The position numbers were made by a program, and so were the translations under genes. Source: Halorubrum distributum JCM 10118 (lineage in GTDB: Archaea > Halobacteriota > Halobacteria > Halobacteriales > Haloferacaceae). From it: a stretch of 64,000 bases of DNA. The notes beneath the pieces were generated by a model. The model saw only the letters and a program-made list of their open reading frames with translations, did not search any database and was not told the origin of the DNA. Below, in pieces: positions 51,208-60,057 of this stretch. The first letter of the stretch is position 1. Each line of letters opens with the position of its first letter. The stretch lies in assembly GCF_000337335.1 (NCBI RefSeq), contig NZ_AOJN01000039.1:21766-85765 (forward strand). The letters are read 5' to 3'.

Positions 51208-52131
51208 ATGACCCCGATCCGCACCGCCGTCCCGACCGCCGAGGAAGCGAGAGCGCTGTTCGCCGGGATCCGGCAAACGGTCGACGTCGAGGCCGACGAC
51301 GTTGCCGAGTCGTTGGCGGACGACGAGCCGGACGCGGCGCTGCTCGATCTGGTGTCGGAGCCGTTCGCGTCCGTCGCCGACGTCGACGAGCGGCTGGCGC
51401 GGACCGAGTCGTACCTCCGCGAGCGCGGCGACCGGCGCGCGGTGTTCCTCACGGTGTACAGCCGGATGACGGCGACCGTCCGGGACGCGATCGACGACGG
51501 CGCGTTCGTCGATCCGGAGTGGACGGCCGCGTACCTCGTCGCCTTCGCGGAGCGCTACCGGCGGGCGCTGGTCGCGTTCGAGCGGCGAGCGTTCGACTCG
51601 CTTCCCCGGCCGTGGCTGCTCGCCTTCGCCGCCGCGGCCCGCGGGGAGACGGTCGTCGCGCAGGACGCCCTGCTGGGCATCAACGCGCACATCACCTACG
51701 ACCTCACGTACGCGCTCGGCGACGTGGGGATCGACCCCGACCGCGGCGCCAAACTTGAGGACCACGACCGGATAAACGCGATTCTCGCGCGCCTCGTCCA
51801 GACCGCGCAGGACGCGCTCGTCGAGGCCTACGACGCGGTGGGGATCGCCGGGATCGATCGGTTGTTCGACCCCCTCGACGACCGGCTGGCGCTGCTCGGC
51901 CTGCGGGGAGTCCGGGAGTTCGCCTGGCGGAACGCCGTGTTGCGTGCCGATCTCCCGAAGTGGGCCGGCGAGCCGTACGTCGACTGGCGGACGGAGACCG
52001 TCGCGACCGGCGCCGCCGCGGTCCTGCTCGCGCCCGAGTTCGACGCGGCCGAGAGCGCGCGCCTGCGGGACGGGGAGGCCGACGCGGACGTGGCGAACGC
52101 CTTCGACGAGGCGGTCCGGCGGCGGATGTAG
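51208..52131 (+). CDS. DUF5995-family protein
   Basis: 307 residues, largely helical. The family feature LLGINAHITYDLTYAL (about 153-168) is present, with EDHDRINAILARLVQTAQDALVEAYD and LRGVREFAWRNAVLRADLP later. DUF5995 proteins occur in bacteria and haloarchaea and have no established activity; the N/H-rich helix suggests a metal or heme-like site but this is not shown. The gene is complete from ATG 51208, and the neighbouring etf genes end 84 nt upstream. Confidence 0.82.
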   Translation: MTPIRTAVPTAEEARALFAGIRQTVDVEADDVAESLADDEPDAALLDLVSEPFASVADVDERLARTESYLRERGDRRAVFLTVYSRMTATVRDAIDDGAFVDPEWTAAYLVAFAERYRRALVAFERRAFDSLPRPWLLAFAAAARGETVVAQDALLGINAHITYDLTYALGDVGIDPDRGAKLEDHDRINAILARLVQTAQDALVEAYDAVGIAGIDRLFDPLDDRLALLGLRGVREFAWRNAVLRADLPKWAGEPYVDWRTETVATGAAAVLLAPEFDAAESARLRDGEADADVANAFDEAVRRRM

Positions 52132-52215
52132 GAAGCGGACCGTGACCCTTCCAGCGGAGTCCAGACGTAGCGAACTCGCGTCCCCGGCGGAGCGTCTGCC
52201 AGGGGAGAAACACCT

Positions 52216-52497
52216 ATGACACTCGTCGCAGATATGACGGTTATGCCACATATCCGGGGGACGATCCACGGCGTCGCCGCGATGGTGATGCTCGTCGTCG
52301 GGTCGATGCTGACGAACGCGATCCGCGAGGAGTACGAGCTGTTCGCGCAGATGGCCGCGACGACGACGCACCTGCTCGTCGACGTCGCGGAGCTGCCGGT
52401 GTCGCGGGAGATCGCCGAGGTGGTCGTTCCCCTCGGCGTGCTGATGGGCGTCTGGGTGTTTGCCTACGAGCTCCAGCGGCTCTCGCGGAGCGACTGA
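52216..52497 (+). CDS. Small membrane protein
   Basis: 93 residues. Two hydrophobic segments: about 17-33 ([17 protein letters not shown]) and 66-84 ([19 protein letters not shown]), joined by a helix [18 protein letters not shown] recognise no family. Several ATGs (52216, 52234, 52243) could be the start; I keep the first, which would lie close to the expected transcription start. It precedes rfcS on the same strand by 61 nt and may be co-transcribed. Confidence 0.7.
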   Translation: MTLVADMTVMPHIRGTIHGVAAMVMLVVGSMLTNAIREEYELFAQMAATTTHLLVDVAELPVSREIAEVVVPLGVLMGVWVFAYELQRLSRSD

Positions 52498-52558
52498 CCC
52501 CGAGGGAGGCGGGCCGGTCTCGGTTCGTTTATCACCCCGCCGACCGTCGGATCGCGTA

Positions 52559-53542
52559 ATGAGCGAGGCCGACGAGCAGGCGGCTGCGACCGCGACCGGG
52601 CGGGAGATCTGGATCGAGAAGTACCGGCCGCAGACGCTCGACGACATCCACGGCCAAGAGGAGATCGTCGAGCGCCTCCAGAGCTACATCGCGCAGGACG
52701 ACGTACCCCACCTGCTCTTTTCGGGGCCTGCGGGCGTCGGGAAGACCACCGCGGCCACCGCCATCGCCCGCGAGATCTACGGCGAGGACAACTGGCGCGG
52801 CAACTTCTTGGAGCTGAACGCCTCCGACCAGCGCGGGATCGACGTCGTCCGCGACCGGATCAAGGGGTTCGCGCGCTCGTCGTTCGGCGGCGACTTCCGG
52901 ATCGTGTTTCTCGACGAGTCCGACAGCCTCACGGATGATGCACAGTCAGCGCTCCGCCGCACGATGGAGCAGTTCTCCGACAACACCCGCTTCATCCTCT
53001 CGTGCAACTACTCGTCGAAGATCATCGACCCGATCCAGTCGCGCTGCGCCGTCTTCCGGTTCTCGCCGCTGTCGGACGAGGCGGTCGGCGGGATGGTCCG
53101 CGAGATCGCGGCCGCGGAGGAGATCGAGGTGACCGACGCGGGCGTCGACGCCCTCGTCTACGCGGCCGACGGCGACATGCGCCGCGCGATCAACTCGCTC
53201 CAGGCGGCGGCGACGACCGGCGACGTCGTCGACGAGGAGGCCGTGTACGCGATCACGGCGACCGCCCGCCCGGAGGAGATCGAGTCGATGGTGACGGACG
53301 CGCTGAACGGCGACTTCGCGCGGGCGCGGTCGACCCTCGACACGCTGCTCACGGAGACGGGGATGGCCGGCGGCGACGTGATCGACCAGCTCCACCGCTC
53401 CGTCTGGGAGTTCGAACTGAGCGAGCGCGAGGCGGTGCGGCTCATGGAGCGCATCGGCGAGGCCGACTACCGGATCGCCGAGGGCGCCAACGAGCAGGTC
53501 CAGCTGGAGTCGCTGCTCGCGGCGCTTACGTTGGACGAATAG
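52559..53542 (+). CDS. rfcS: Replication factor C small subunit
   Basis: 327 residues, AAA+ clamp loader. The RFC box [19 protein letters not shown] begins at about residue 18. Walker A is GPAGVGKTT (56-64). Walker B reads IVFLDESD, where most relatives have DEAD. The SRC motif ([13 protein letters not shown]) is complete, as is sensor 2 in [15 protein letters not shown]. It loads PCNA together with RfcL. The ATG at 52559 matches the family start, and the C-terminal collar helix region ends normally. Confidence 0.96.
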   Translation: MSEADEQAAATATGREIWIEKYRPQTLDDIHGQEEIVERLQSYIAQDDVPHLLFSGPAGVGKTTAATAIAREIYGEDNWRGNFLELNASDQRGIDVVRDRIKGFARSSFGGDFRIVFLDESDSLTDDAQSALRRTMEQFSDNTRFILSCNYSSKIIDPIQSRCAVFRFSPLSDEAVGGMVREIAAAEEIEVTDAGVDALVYAADGDMRRAINSLQAAATTGDVVDEEAVYAITATARPEEIESMVTDALNGDFARARSTLDTLLTETGMAGGDVIDQLHRSVWEFELSEREAVRLMERIGEADYRIAEGANEQVQLESLLAALTLDE

Positions 53543-53574
53543 CGATAGACCGGGGCCGGATCTCCGCTCGTTGT

Positions 53575-53935
53575 TTTCTAAACAGTCGGCCGCGGACGGA
53601 TGACGAACACCCCCAAAGCCCCAGCCGCTCGCTTATAAATGGCTGAGAGCAGATCGACGACGAACACCCCCAAAGCCCCAGCCGCGAGGACGGCGCACAC
53701 TCGTTGCGCTCCTCGTCACTCGCTGTGCTCGTTCCTGCGGTGCTTACGTCGTCTGCGCCGTCCTCGCGGCTGCCCCTTTGCGTCCCGCCCCGCACAGCAA
53801 CCACACCTCACGCCTCCCCAGCCTCGTCAGCCGGCCTCCGCTTCGCTCCGCCCGGCTGACTCCCTCGCGCGTGCTCCTCGCGCCCGTTGGGCGCTCGGAG
53901 GCACGCGCCTCGGCAGTAGGCGCGCTTTTTAAATC
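53575..53935 (+). repeat. Structured dispersed element, copy 4
   Basis: Lies between rfcS and a phosphoesterase gene, same orientation as copy 1. The unit ending in AAAGCCCCAGCCGC occurs twice (near 53612 and 53672), with a TTATAAAT box at 53633. Stem C is a perfect 19-bp pair (53679-53697 with 53754-53772). Stem A is GTCAGCCGGCC/GCCCGGCTGAC with one mismatch (53826-53836 with 53850-53860) around the same 13-nt loop as in the other copies. Stem B is GCGCCC/GGGCGC (53880-53885 with 53889-53894). A TTTTTAAAT box follows near 53928, before the next gene. No credible coding frame. Confidence 0.85.
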
Positions 53936-53956
53936 ACGGCGGCGCCGACGGTCGGT

Positions 53957-54490
53957 ATGCTCGTCGTCGTCTCCGACACGCACGCACGCGAGGAGTCGAA
54001 GCTTCAGGGGCGGACCGCGGCGGCGGTCCGCGAGGCGGAGTTGGTGATCCACGCGGGCGACTTCTACCACGAGCCCGTCTTGGACGCGTTTCGGTCGGCC
54101 GCCGCGAGCCTCCGCGCCGTCTACGGCAACAACGACGACGCGGCGATCCGCGACCGAGTCCCCGAGGTGCGGACCGTCGAGTACGCTGGGGTCCGGTTCG
54201 CGGTCACGCACCGGCACCGGAGCGGCGACACGGGGCTCGTCATGCTCGGTCGCGGCCGCGACGCGGACGCCGTGATCTGCGGCCACAGCCACCGCCCGCG
54301 GTTCGACGACTCGGGCGGCCTCCCGATACTGAACCCGGGCAGCCACGCGCAGCCGCGCGGCAACCGCCCGGCGCACGCGGAGCTGACGCCGGTCGGGGAC
54401 GAGAGGGGAAGCGCGCTGGACGGGAAACTGGTGACGCCGGACGGCAAGGTCTTCGAGGAGTTCCGTATCGAGGGCGGCGGCGCAGAGTAA
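53957..54490 (+). CDS. Metallophosphoesterase, YfcE/MJ0936 type
   Basis: 177 residues. Metal-binding motifs are complete: VVVSDTHA (D7, H9), IHAGDFYH, VYGNNDD, and GHSHRPRF with a preceding THRHRSGD. NPGSHAQPRG is the family turn. It hydrolyses a phosphodiester or phosphomonoester in the cytoplasm; the substrate is unknown. Its stop codon is inside the first unit of an 18-bp tandem repeat, so the last residues GGGAE are repeat-encoded. The gene starts at ATG 53957 with a TTTTTAAAT box 25 nt upstream. Confidence 0.93.
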   Translation: MLVVVSDTHAREESKLQGRTAAAVREAELVIHAGDFYHEPVLDAFRSAAASLRAVYGNNDDAAIRDRVPEVRTVEYAGVRFAVTHRHRSGDTGLVMLGRGRDADAVICGHSHRPRFDDSGGLPILNPGSHAQPRGNRPAHAELTPVGDERGSALDGKLVTPDGKVFEEFRIEGGGAE

Positions 54491-54564
54491 CGGGGCGGCG
54501 CAGAGTAACGGGGCGGCGCAGAGTAACGGGGCGGCGCAGAGTAACGGGGGCGGCGCAGAGTAAT
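54477..54564 (+). repeat. 18-bp tandem repeat containing stop codons
   Basis: Five copies of an 18-bp unit close to GGCGGCGCAGAGTAACGG (the CAGAGTAA core begins at 54483, 54501, 54519, 54537 and 54556). The first copy encodes the end and stop codon of the phosphoesterase gene. Each further copy carries the same in-frame TAA, so copy-number change would not lengthen the protein. The period matches the repeat in the methyltransferase gene at 12665. Confidence 0.92.
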
Positions 54565-54991
54565 GGAGCGGAGTTCGGATCGGAGACGGAAGCGCGAGAA
54601 ACAGGCGGATCGGGTCGCCGCTGCGTCGGCGGGGACCGATCGCGACGCCCCGCGTACGGCCGGGCCGGTCGACCGTCGTGTGCGCGGTGGCGGACCCGGA
54701 TCGGCGCGGGTGCGGGCGCCGGCGGTCGGACGGGGCGACCGGGGAGGGGTTCCGGGCAGGGGAGGGAGCGGCCGCGAGTCCGACCGGCCGGCGGGTCGAC
54801 CGGCGTGTTGGGGCGTGTGAGGGCCGAAGCGGGGGTCGCGATTACACGTAGTGCGGGTATCGACATATACGTGGCTGAGAGACAAAGGCGCGTTTTAGTC
54901 ACCGATCCGATCGCCGGCGGGCGGCGGGACGGCGCGGTCGCGCGACCGGTCGGCTCGAAAGTTATAACCGCGTGCCGACGGATTCGAGCGT
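54565..54991. other. Gene-poor gap before small membrane protein
   Basis: About 430 bp with no convincing gene. The longest frame is an Arg/Gly/Pro-rich peptide of 85 residues without family resemblance. A GTTATAAC box at 54961-54968 serves the next gene. A relatively AT-rich patch near 54838-54900 (GTATCGACATATACG) could hold another promoter. Otherwise nothing is seen. Confidence 0.5.
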
Positions 54992-55120
54992 ATGCTCCCG
55001 GTCCAACCGCTGTTCGTACTCTTATTGGTGGGTCTTCTCGGGCTGTTCTTCTTCGGGTTCCTCCTCGTCCGGCGCACGGTGGCCGGGCTGAACGAGGGGT
55101 ACAACGACGGGCGGAACTGA
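54992..55120 (+). CDS. 42-residue single-span membrane protein
   Basis: The peptide MLPVQPLFVLLLVGLLGL continues FFFGFLLVRRTVAGLNEGYNDGRN. It has one long membrane segment followed by positively charged residues, so the C terminus should be cytoplasmic. A TATA-like GTTATAAC lies about 27 nt upstream, giving a leaderless start. Its stop codon overlaps the ATG of the PiT transporter by one base (TGATG), so the two are co-translated. It may be a small transporter partner; I recall similar haloarchaeal mini-proteins (DUF7859-like) but cannot confirm. Confidence 0.8.
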   Translation: MLPVQPLFVLLLVGLLGLFFFGFLLVRRTVAGLNEGYNDGRN

Positions 55121-56295
55121 TGGTCGTCGTCACCGCCGCGACGCTGCTCGTCGCGGCCGCCGCCAGCCTCTTCATGGCGTGGTCGATCGGCGCCGGCTCC
55201 TCCGGGTCGACCCCGTTCGCGCCCGCGGTCGGCGCGAACGCTATCTCCGTGATGCGCGCGGGCCTGATCGTCGGCGTCCTCGGGCTGCTCGGCGCGATCC
55301 TCCAGGGCGCGAACGTGACCGAGGCGGTCGGCACCGAGCTGATCGGCGGCGTGACGCTCACGGCCGCGGCGGCCATCGTCGCGCTCGTCACGGCCGCCGC
55401 GCTGGTCGCGATCGGCGTCTTCGCGGGGTACCCGATCGCGACGGCGTTCACCGTCACCGGGGCGGTCGTCGGCGTCGGCCTCGCGCTTGGCGGCGACCCC
55501 GCGTGGCCGAAGTACGCCGAGATCGGGACGCTGTGGGTGCTCACCCCGTTCGTCGGCGGCGGCGTCGCCTACGGCGTCGCCCGGCTGCTGATCGGCGAGT
55601 CGCTTCCCGAGCGACCGCTCACGGCGGTCCTCGCCGGACTGGTGGGGGCGATCCTCGCGAACGTCGGGTTCGCGCTGCTCGGTCCCGCCGGCGAGCAGGC
55701 CTCGGTCGCGAGCGTCCTCGGGTCGGGACTCGGGATCGGCGGCGCGGGGCCGCCCGCGGTGAGCCTCGCGATCGCCGCCGTGGTCGCGGTCGCCGTGTAC
55801 GCCGACCTCGGCCGCGACCGCGAGGGCGCCCAGCGGCGGTTCCTCCTCGCGATGGGCGGGCTCGTCGCGTTCTCGGCCGGCGGGTCGCAGGTGGGGCTCG
55901 CGATCGGTCCGCTCGTCCCGATCTTCAGCGAGGTCGGCGTCCCGCTATGGGCGCTGCTCGTCGGCGGCGGCGTCGGGCTACTGGCCGGGTCGTGGACGGG
56001 CGCGCCGCGGATGATCAAGGCGATCTCGCAGGACTACGCCTCGATGGGGCCGCGGCGGTCGATCTCCGCGCTCATCCCGTCGTTCGCGATCGCGCAGACC
56101 GCCGTCGCGTTCGGGATCCCGGTCTCGTTCAACGAGATCATCGTCTCGGCGATCGTCGGCGCGGGCTACGCCGCCGGCGACGCTGGCGTGAGCCGGAAGA
56201 AGATGGGGTACACGGTGCTCGCGTGGATCGGGTCGCTCGTCGGCGCGTTCACGCTCGGGTTCGTCGTCTACTCGGCGGTCGACATCGTCGTGTGA
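55120..56295 (+). CDS. pit: Inorganic phosphate transporter, PiT family
   Basis: 391 residues, about ten membrane segments. The two inverted PiT repeats are visible: first PAVGANAISVMRAGLIVGVLGLLGAILQGANVTEAVG; second RSISALIPSFAIAQTAVAFGIPVSFNEIIVSAIVGAGYAAG. FTVTGAVVGVGLALGG and FSAGGSQVGLAIGPL are further conserved segments. It couples phosphate entry to H+ or Na+. It provides a low-affinity alternative to the PstSCAB system at 22-27 kb. The ATG at 55120 overlaps the upstream small gene. Confidence 0.93.
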   Translation: MVVVTAATLLVAAAASLFMAWSIGAGSSGSTPFAPAVGANAISVMRAGLIVGVLGLLGAILQGANVTEAVGTELIGGVTLTAAAAIVALVTAAALVAIGVFAGYPIATAFTVTGAVVGVGLALGGDPAWPKYAEIGTLWVLTPFVGGGVAYGVARLLIGESLPERPLTAVLAGLVGAILANVGFALLGPAGEQASVASVLGSGLGIGGAGPPAVSLAIAAVVAVAVYADLGRDREGAQRRFLLAMGGLVAFSAGGSQVGLAIGPLVPIFSEVGVPLWALLVGGGVGLLAGSWTGAPRMIKAISQDYASMGPRRSISALIPSFAIAQTAVAFGIPVSFNEIIVSAIVGAGYAAGDAGVSRKKMGYTVLAWIGSLVGAFTLGFVVYSAVDIVV

Positions 56296-56335
56296 AGGAG
56301 GCCCCCGATCGGTACCGAAGGTTCCGCAACGCGCC

Positions 56336-57493
56336 TCAGGCCCGCAGCTCCGGGTACGTCGGCAGCCGCGCGGACCGCGCGCTTCCGTCCACGAACGGGA
56401 GGTCGACGACGGTGGCCGGGACCGCCTCGCCGTCGACGCGGACGGTGACCGCGCCGCGGTCGGCGTCGAACGCGACGAGCGCGAGCGCGATCGGGACCTC
56501 GGTCGCGGGGCCGACCGCCGCGCGGGTGACCTCGCCGATCGCCTCGTCGCCGTCGAAGACGGCCGCGCCGGCCGCGGGGAGCGCGTCGGCTACCCCCTGC
56601 GGGTCCGCGTTCGCGTCGACGCCGGCGACCGCCTCGGCGACGCCGTCGAGTTCGAGGCCGACGAGCCGGCGGCTCGGTCGGCCCTGGTTCTCCACGCGCG
56701 AGACGACCTCCTGACCCACGTAACACCCCTTCTCGAAGTCGAGCGCGTTCCGGAGGCCGAGGACGTTGGGGACAGTCCCCGCCAGCTCGTACTCGAAGAG
56801 GGGCGTCCCGGCCTCTGTCGCGAGCGCGTCCCACGTGCGGTAGCCGAACGGCGCGGCGTTGAGCCCGCGGTTGATCAGGGTGTCGAACACGTCGCCCGCG
56901 TCGGCGGCGGCGCAGACGATCTCGTACCCCTCCTCGCCGAGCGGCGCGTCCGTCGCGATCACGGTGACGCCGGCGTCGACCATCGACCCGCGGACGAAGG
57001 ATAGCGGCTCCTCTGGCGCGCCCGGACCGCCGAGGACGGAGGCGACCTTCTCCGTCGATTTGGGGCCGTGGACGCCGAACACGCCGAACTCGTCGGAGAC
57101 ATCGTCGATCTCGACGTCCTGGATGAACACGTTCTCCGCCCAGTCGGCGGCGACGGACTCGACCCGTTCCGGGGGGAGGAAGACGAGCAGCCGCTCGTCG
57201 GCGTTGTACACGTACATGTCCGTCTCGATCCCGCCCTGCGGGTCGAGCAGGAGGGCGTACGTCCCCTCGCCGTCCTCGGTCGGGACGCGATTGGAGACGG
57301 CGTTGTCGACGAACTCGACGCGGTCGTCGCCCCTGACGGCGAGGACGCCGTACCCCATCTCGATCACGCCGGCGATGTTGCGGACCGCCTTGCCGACGCG
57401 GACGGGCTTCCCGTAATGGTCGACGACCTCGCGGCCGCCGCGGTCGCGGTACACGGCGCCGTGCGCGTCGTGGGTCCCGGAGACGAGCGTCAT
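56336..57493 (-). CDS. ygfZ: YgfZ/GcvT-domain folate-binding protein
   Basis: 385 residues. The T-protein fold starts HYGKPVRVGKAVRNIAGVIEMGYGVLAVRGDD. The YgfZ signature is KGCYVGQEVVSRVENQGR with the conserved Cys (about 255-272), and FGVHGPKSTEKV, LGEEGYEIV and LRNALDFE support the family. YgfZ-type proteins help repair or assemble Fe-S clusters using tetrahydrofolate; a glycine-cleavage aminomethyltransferase would not have the KGCYxGQE motif. The start is ATG 57493; an upstream in-frame ATG nine codons away adds no conserved sequence. Confidence 0.92.
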   Translation of the reverse strand: MTLVSGTHDAHGAVYRDRGGREVVDHYGKPVRVGKAVRNIAGVIEMGYGVLAVRGDDRVEFVDNAVSNRVPTEDGEGTYALLLDPQGGIETDMYVYNADERLLVFLPPERVESVAADWAENVFIQDVEIDDVSDEFGVFGVHGPKSTEKVASVLGGPGAPEEPLSFVRGSMVDAGVTVIATDAPLGEEGYEIVCAAADAGDVFDTLINRGLNAAPFGYRTWDALATEAGTPLFEYELAGTVPNVLGLRNALDFEKGCYVGQEVVSRVENQGRPSRRLVGLELDGVAEAVAGVDANADPQGVADALPAAGAAVFDGDEAIGEVTRAAVGPATEVPIALALVAFDADRGAVTVRVDGEAVPATVVDLPFVDGSARSARLPTYPELRA

Positions 57494-57540
57494 GGTCGGA
57501 GGGACGCGATCGAGGGGCAAAAGGCCGCCGTCTCCGGCGG

Positions 57541-57840
57541 CTACAGTCCGAGGCGGTCGCGGATCGCGTCGACGAGGCTCTCCGTGGGGTCGTCGTCCGG
57601 CGCCTCGGGGTCCGGGACGACCTTGTCGTGGGCGTACACCCGGACGCGCTCCTCGGACTCCACGGTGATCAGCGAGTCCTCCTTCAGCGCCGAGAGCGCC
57701 TCCTCGACGGCGTCGATGTCGGCGTCGACGGCCGCGCGCAGTTCGAGGACGGTCATCCCCTCGTCGCCGCGGTCGACGAGCGCGTCGAGCAGCGCGACCT
57801 CGACGTCCGGCCGGTCGCGGTATTCCGGCTTTGCGGCCAT
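57541..57840 (-). CDS. DUF6432-like small winged-helix protein
   Basis: 99 residues. AAKPEYRDRPDVEVALLDALVDRGDEGMTVLELRAAVDADIDAVEEALSALKEDSLITVESEERVRVYAHDKVV reads as a winged helix with recognition helix AVEEALSALKEDSL, followed by a helix ESLVDAIRDRLGL. I recognise it as the haloarchaeal DUF6432 family; the function is unknown but DNA binding is plausible. It is 47 nt upstream of ygfZ on the same strand and may be in one operon. Confidence 0.85.
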   Translation of the reverse strand: MAAKPEYRDRPDVEVALLDALVDRGDEGMTVLELRAAVDADIDAVEEALSALKEDSLITVESEERVRVYAHDKVVPDPEAPDDDPTESLVDAIRDRLGL

Positions 57841-57912
57841 ACGCGTCCCTTGTGCGGGGCGGACTTTACGTCTACCGGCGAGGGAAAAGCCCCGACCTGA
57901 GAGCGCGATCCG

Positions 57913-58434
57913 TCAGCGAACGATCCGAGAACAGGTGCCACAGAGATTCTCCTCTTTCACGTCGACCTCGCGCACGGTGGGGGAGAACGACATGACGCAC
58001 TTGCTGTTGTCGCAGTGTTCCAGGCCGAGCGTGTGACCGATCTCGTGGACGACCTCCTTGCGGACGCGGTCGCCGAACACGTCGACCGCGGGCTTGGTGG
58101 AGACGCCGCCGTCCGAGGAGGTTCGGAGGCGGTGCGTGGAGATGACGGAGCCGCTGCCGTTGAGGTACGCGAGGCCGAACACGTAGTTCCGGCGGCGGTA
58201 GTAGAGGTCCTCGGGCGTGATTCCGATGTTCTTCTCGCCGCCGCCGACCCGGGTGACCGTCTCGATGAGATCCTCGGCGCGGTACTGGCCGCGGTCGGCG
58301 TCGAACGCGGAGTCGGGGATCGCCTGATCGTCGTGGACCGTCACGTCGCAGTCGTATACGGAACGCAGCGCACCGGAGGCCTCCCGTTTCACTCGGGGGG
58401 TGACCTCCCCGACCGGGACGATGTCCACGAGCAT
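57913..58434 (-). CDS. amzA: Archaemetzincin metalloprotease
   Basis: 173 residues. HEIGHTLGLEHC at 130-141 is the metzincin zinc motif HExxHxxGxxH plus the archaemetzincin Cys. Further cysteines at C146, C165 and C168 (SKCVMSF, LCGTC) form the second zinc site with C141, diagnostic of this family. MSF supplies the Met-turn. Length matches archaeal homologues. Substrates in archaea are not established. It is divergent from the UPF0146 gene, with 39 nt between start codons, so both are leaderless. Confidence 0.95.
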   Translation of the reverse strand: MLVDIVPVGEVTPRVKREASGALRSVYDCDVTVHDDQAIPDSAFDADRGQYRAEDLIETVTRVGGGEKNIGITPEDLYYRRRNYVFGLAYLNGSGSVISTHRLRTSSDGGVSTKPAVDVFGDRVRKEVVHEIGHTLGLEHCDNSKCVMSFSPTVREVDVKEENLCGTCSRIVR

Positions 58435-58473
58435 GGAACCGCTTTTGACCGCCGCGGTCATAAAGGCCGCGCC

Positions 58474-58959
58474 GTGGGCCAACCACCGCCGTCGGAACGG
58501 GCACTCGTCGCCGCGCTCGACCCGTACGCACGACTGATCGAGATCGGTGTCGGGCGGCGCCCGGACGTCGCGCGCGCGCTCGCCGAGCGCGGTCGCGAGG
58601 TCGTCGCGATCGACGTCGAGATGAGCGAGGCGGCGCGAGACGCGGCGGCGCGGGACGCGGCCAAGTCGCCCGAGGCGGCGGGCGAGGGATCGCTCCGCGC
58701 CGTAACGGCGGACGTGACGGCGCTGGCGACCGACGACGAGCGGGCAATACGGAACGCGCTCGGCCCCAGTGCGTCCGAGAGCGGGTTCGACGCCGTGTAC
58801 GCGCGGAACCTCCCCGCCGAACTCCAGCGGCCGACCGTCGCGCTGGCGGAGCGGCTCGACGCCGCCTGCCTGTTCACCACGCTCGGGTTCGAGGAGCCGG
58901 TCGTCGACGTCCGGCGGCGGGCGACCGAATCGGGGACGGTCGTGTACGTGGCGCGATGA
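58474..58959 (+). CDS. UPF0146 family protein
   Basis: 161 residues with GTG start at 58474. LIEIGVGRRPDVARALAERGREVVAIDVEM resembles a Rossmann-like SAM motif I, and GFDAVYARNLPAELQRPTVALAERLDAACLFTTLGFEEPVVD completes the UPF0146 pattern. The family is archaeal and of unknown function; a methyltransferase-like fold is inferred from the glycine-rich loop. It shares its promoter region with amzA. Confidence 0.87.
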   Translation: MGQPPPSERALVAALDPYARLIEIGVGRRPDVARALAERGREVVAIDVEMSEAARDAAARDAAKSPEAAGEGSLRAVTADVTALATDDERAIRNALGPSASESGFDAVYARNLPAELQRPTVALAERLDAACLFTTLGFEEPVVDVRRRATESGTVVYVAR

Positions 58960-59025
58960 CGGAGCGAACCCGCGATATCGACCGCGAACCCGAACGTTCA
59001 TTCCGCCGCCAGCCGGGGTAGCGGT

Positions 59026-59889
59026 ATGCAGGTCGACGCAGTGGTCCTCGACATCGACGGGGTGTTGGTCGACGTGGCGGACTCCTACCGTCGGGCGATC
59101 CTCGAATCGGTCGACCGCGTCTGCGGCAAGCCGATCGACCGCGACGCGGTCCAGGCGTTCAAAGACGCCGGCGGGTTCAACAACGACTGGGAGCTGACGG
59201 ACGCGGCCGCGCTGTTCGTGTTGGCCCGCCGCGAGGGGCTCCGAATGGACGTCGACGAGTTCACCGACCGCGTCCGCGAGCTCGGCGGCGGCCTCGACGC
59301 CGCCAAGGAGGTCGTCGGCGACCTCCCGCGGGTCGCGCAGGCCCGCGTCCGCGACCAGTGGGACCGGGACGCGCTCCGCGAGACGTTCCAAGCGCTGTAC
59401 CTCGGCGCGGAGCTGTACCGCGAGCTGGAGGGGGGCGAGCCGCCGATCGAGGCGGACGGGTACATCCACGACGAGCCAACGCTCGTCGACCCCGAGACGA
59501 TCGCCGACCTCACCGCGCGGTTCGACGTGGGCGTCCTCACCGGCCGGCCGGCCGCGGAGGCCGACATCGCCCTGGAGCGTGTCGGCCTCGACGTGCCCGA
59601 GGACCGCCGGTTCACGATGGACGACTGGGAGGAGGGGAAACCGCACCCCAGAGCGCTCGTCGAGCTCGCCGAGCGGTTCGACGTCGAGCGCGTCGCGTTC
59701 GCGGGCGACACCCTCGACGACGTGCGGACCGCGCGCAACGCCGACGAGGCCGACGAGACGCGGGTCTACTACGGTATCGGCGTCCTCACCGGGGGGCTCA
59801 CCGGCGAGGCCGGCCGCGAGAAGTTCGCCGAGAACGGGGCCGACGCGGTCGTCGAGGACGTGAACGAACTGGTGGAGCTGTTGGAGTAG
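59026..59889 (+). CDS. HAD-superfamily hydrolase (TIGR01548-type)
   Basis: 287 residues. HAD motif [14 protein letters not shown] has D9 and D11, motif [15 protein letters not shown], motif III with K in [16 protein letters not shown], and motif [19 protein letters not shown]. The helical cap lies between about 20 and 150. The TIGR01548 group is found in haloarchaea and other prokaryotes; some relatives act on phosphate esters of sugars or histidinol, but this one is uncharacterised. It starts at ATG 59026, about 65 bp after the UPF0146 gene. Confidence 0.9.
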   Translation: MQVDAVVLDIDGVLVDVADSYRRAILESVDRVCGKPIDRDAVQAFKDAGGFNNDWELTDAAALFVLARREGLRMDVDEFTDRVRELGGGLDAAKEVVGDLPRVAQARVRDQWDRDALRETFQALYLGAELYRELEGGEPPIEADGYIHDEPTLVDPETIADLTARFDVGVLTGRPAAEADIALERVGLDVPEDRRFTMDDWEEGKPHPRALVELAERFDVERVAFAGDTLDDVRTARNADEADETRVYYGIGVLTGGLTGEAGREKFAENGADAVVEDVNELVELLE

Positions 59890-59939
59890 TCGCCGGCGCG
59901 TGGCGGCCGAGACCGCGAATCGCGAAGTCCGATGGAAAG

Positions 59940-60015
59940 TGGGCCTTGCCGGATTTGAACCGGCGATCACTCCGTTATGAGCGGAGGGCTTTGAGCCAGA
60001 CTAAGCTAAAGGCCC
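59940..60015 (-). tRNA. tRNA with CAU anticodon, probably tRNA-Ile2
   Basis: 76 nt. Acceptor stem GGGCCTT/AAGGCCC with discriminator A, D-arm GCTT...AAGC, anticodon stem CTCCG/CGGAG around CTCATAA (anticodon CAT), T-arm GCCGG TTCAAAT CCGGC. CCA is not encoded. It has no intron, whereas haloarchaeal elongator tRNA-Met usually has one, and it lacks the AGC start typical of initiator tRNA-Met. Hence Ile2, with a modified C34 (agmatidine) reading AUA, is most likely; Met is the alternative. Confidence 0.9.
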
Positions 60016-60057
60016 TACAGTCTCGGCTACAAGAGGGACATTCTTTAGGTTACCGCA

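Noticed and set aside
53639..53932. Frame of about 97 codons through element copy 4
   Set aside because: Overlaps stems A, B and C whose pairing is the conserved property; amino-acid sequence is not conserved between copies.
54563..54820. 85-codon frame starting MERSSDRRRKREKQ
   Set aside because: Arg/Gly/Pro-rich, no family resemblance, starts inside a tandem repeat and has no promoter or coupling to neighbours.
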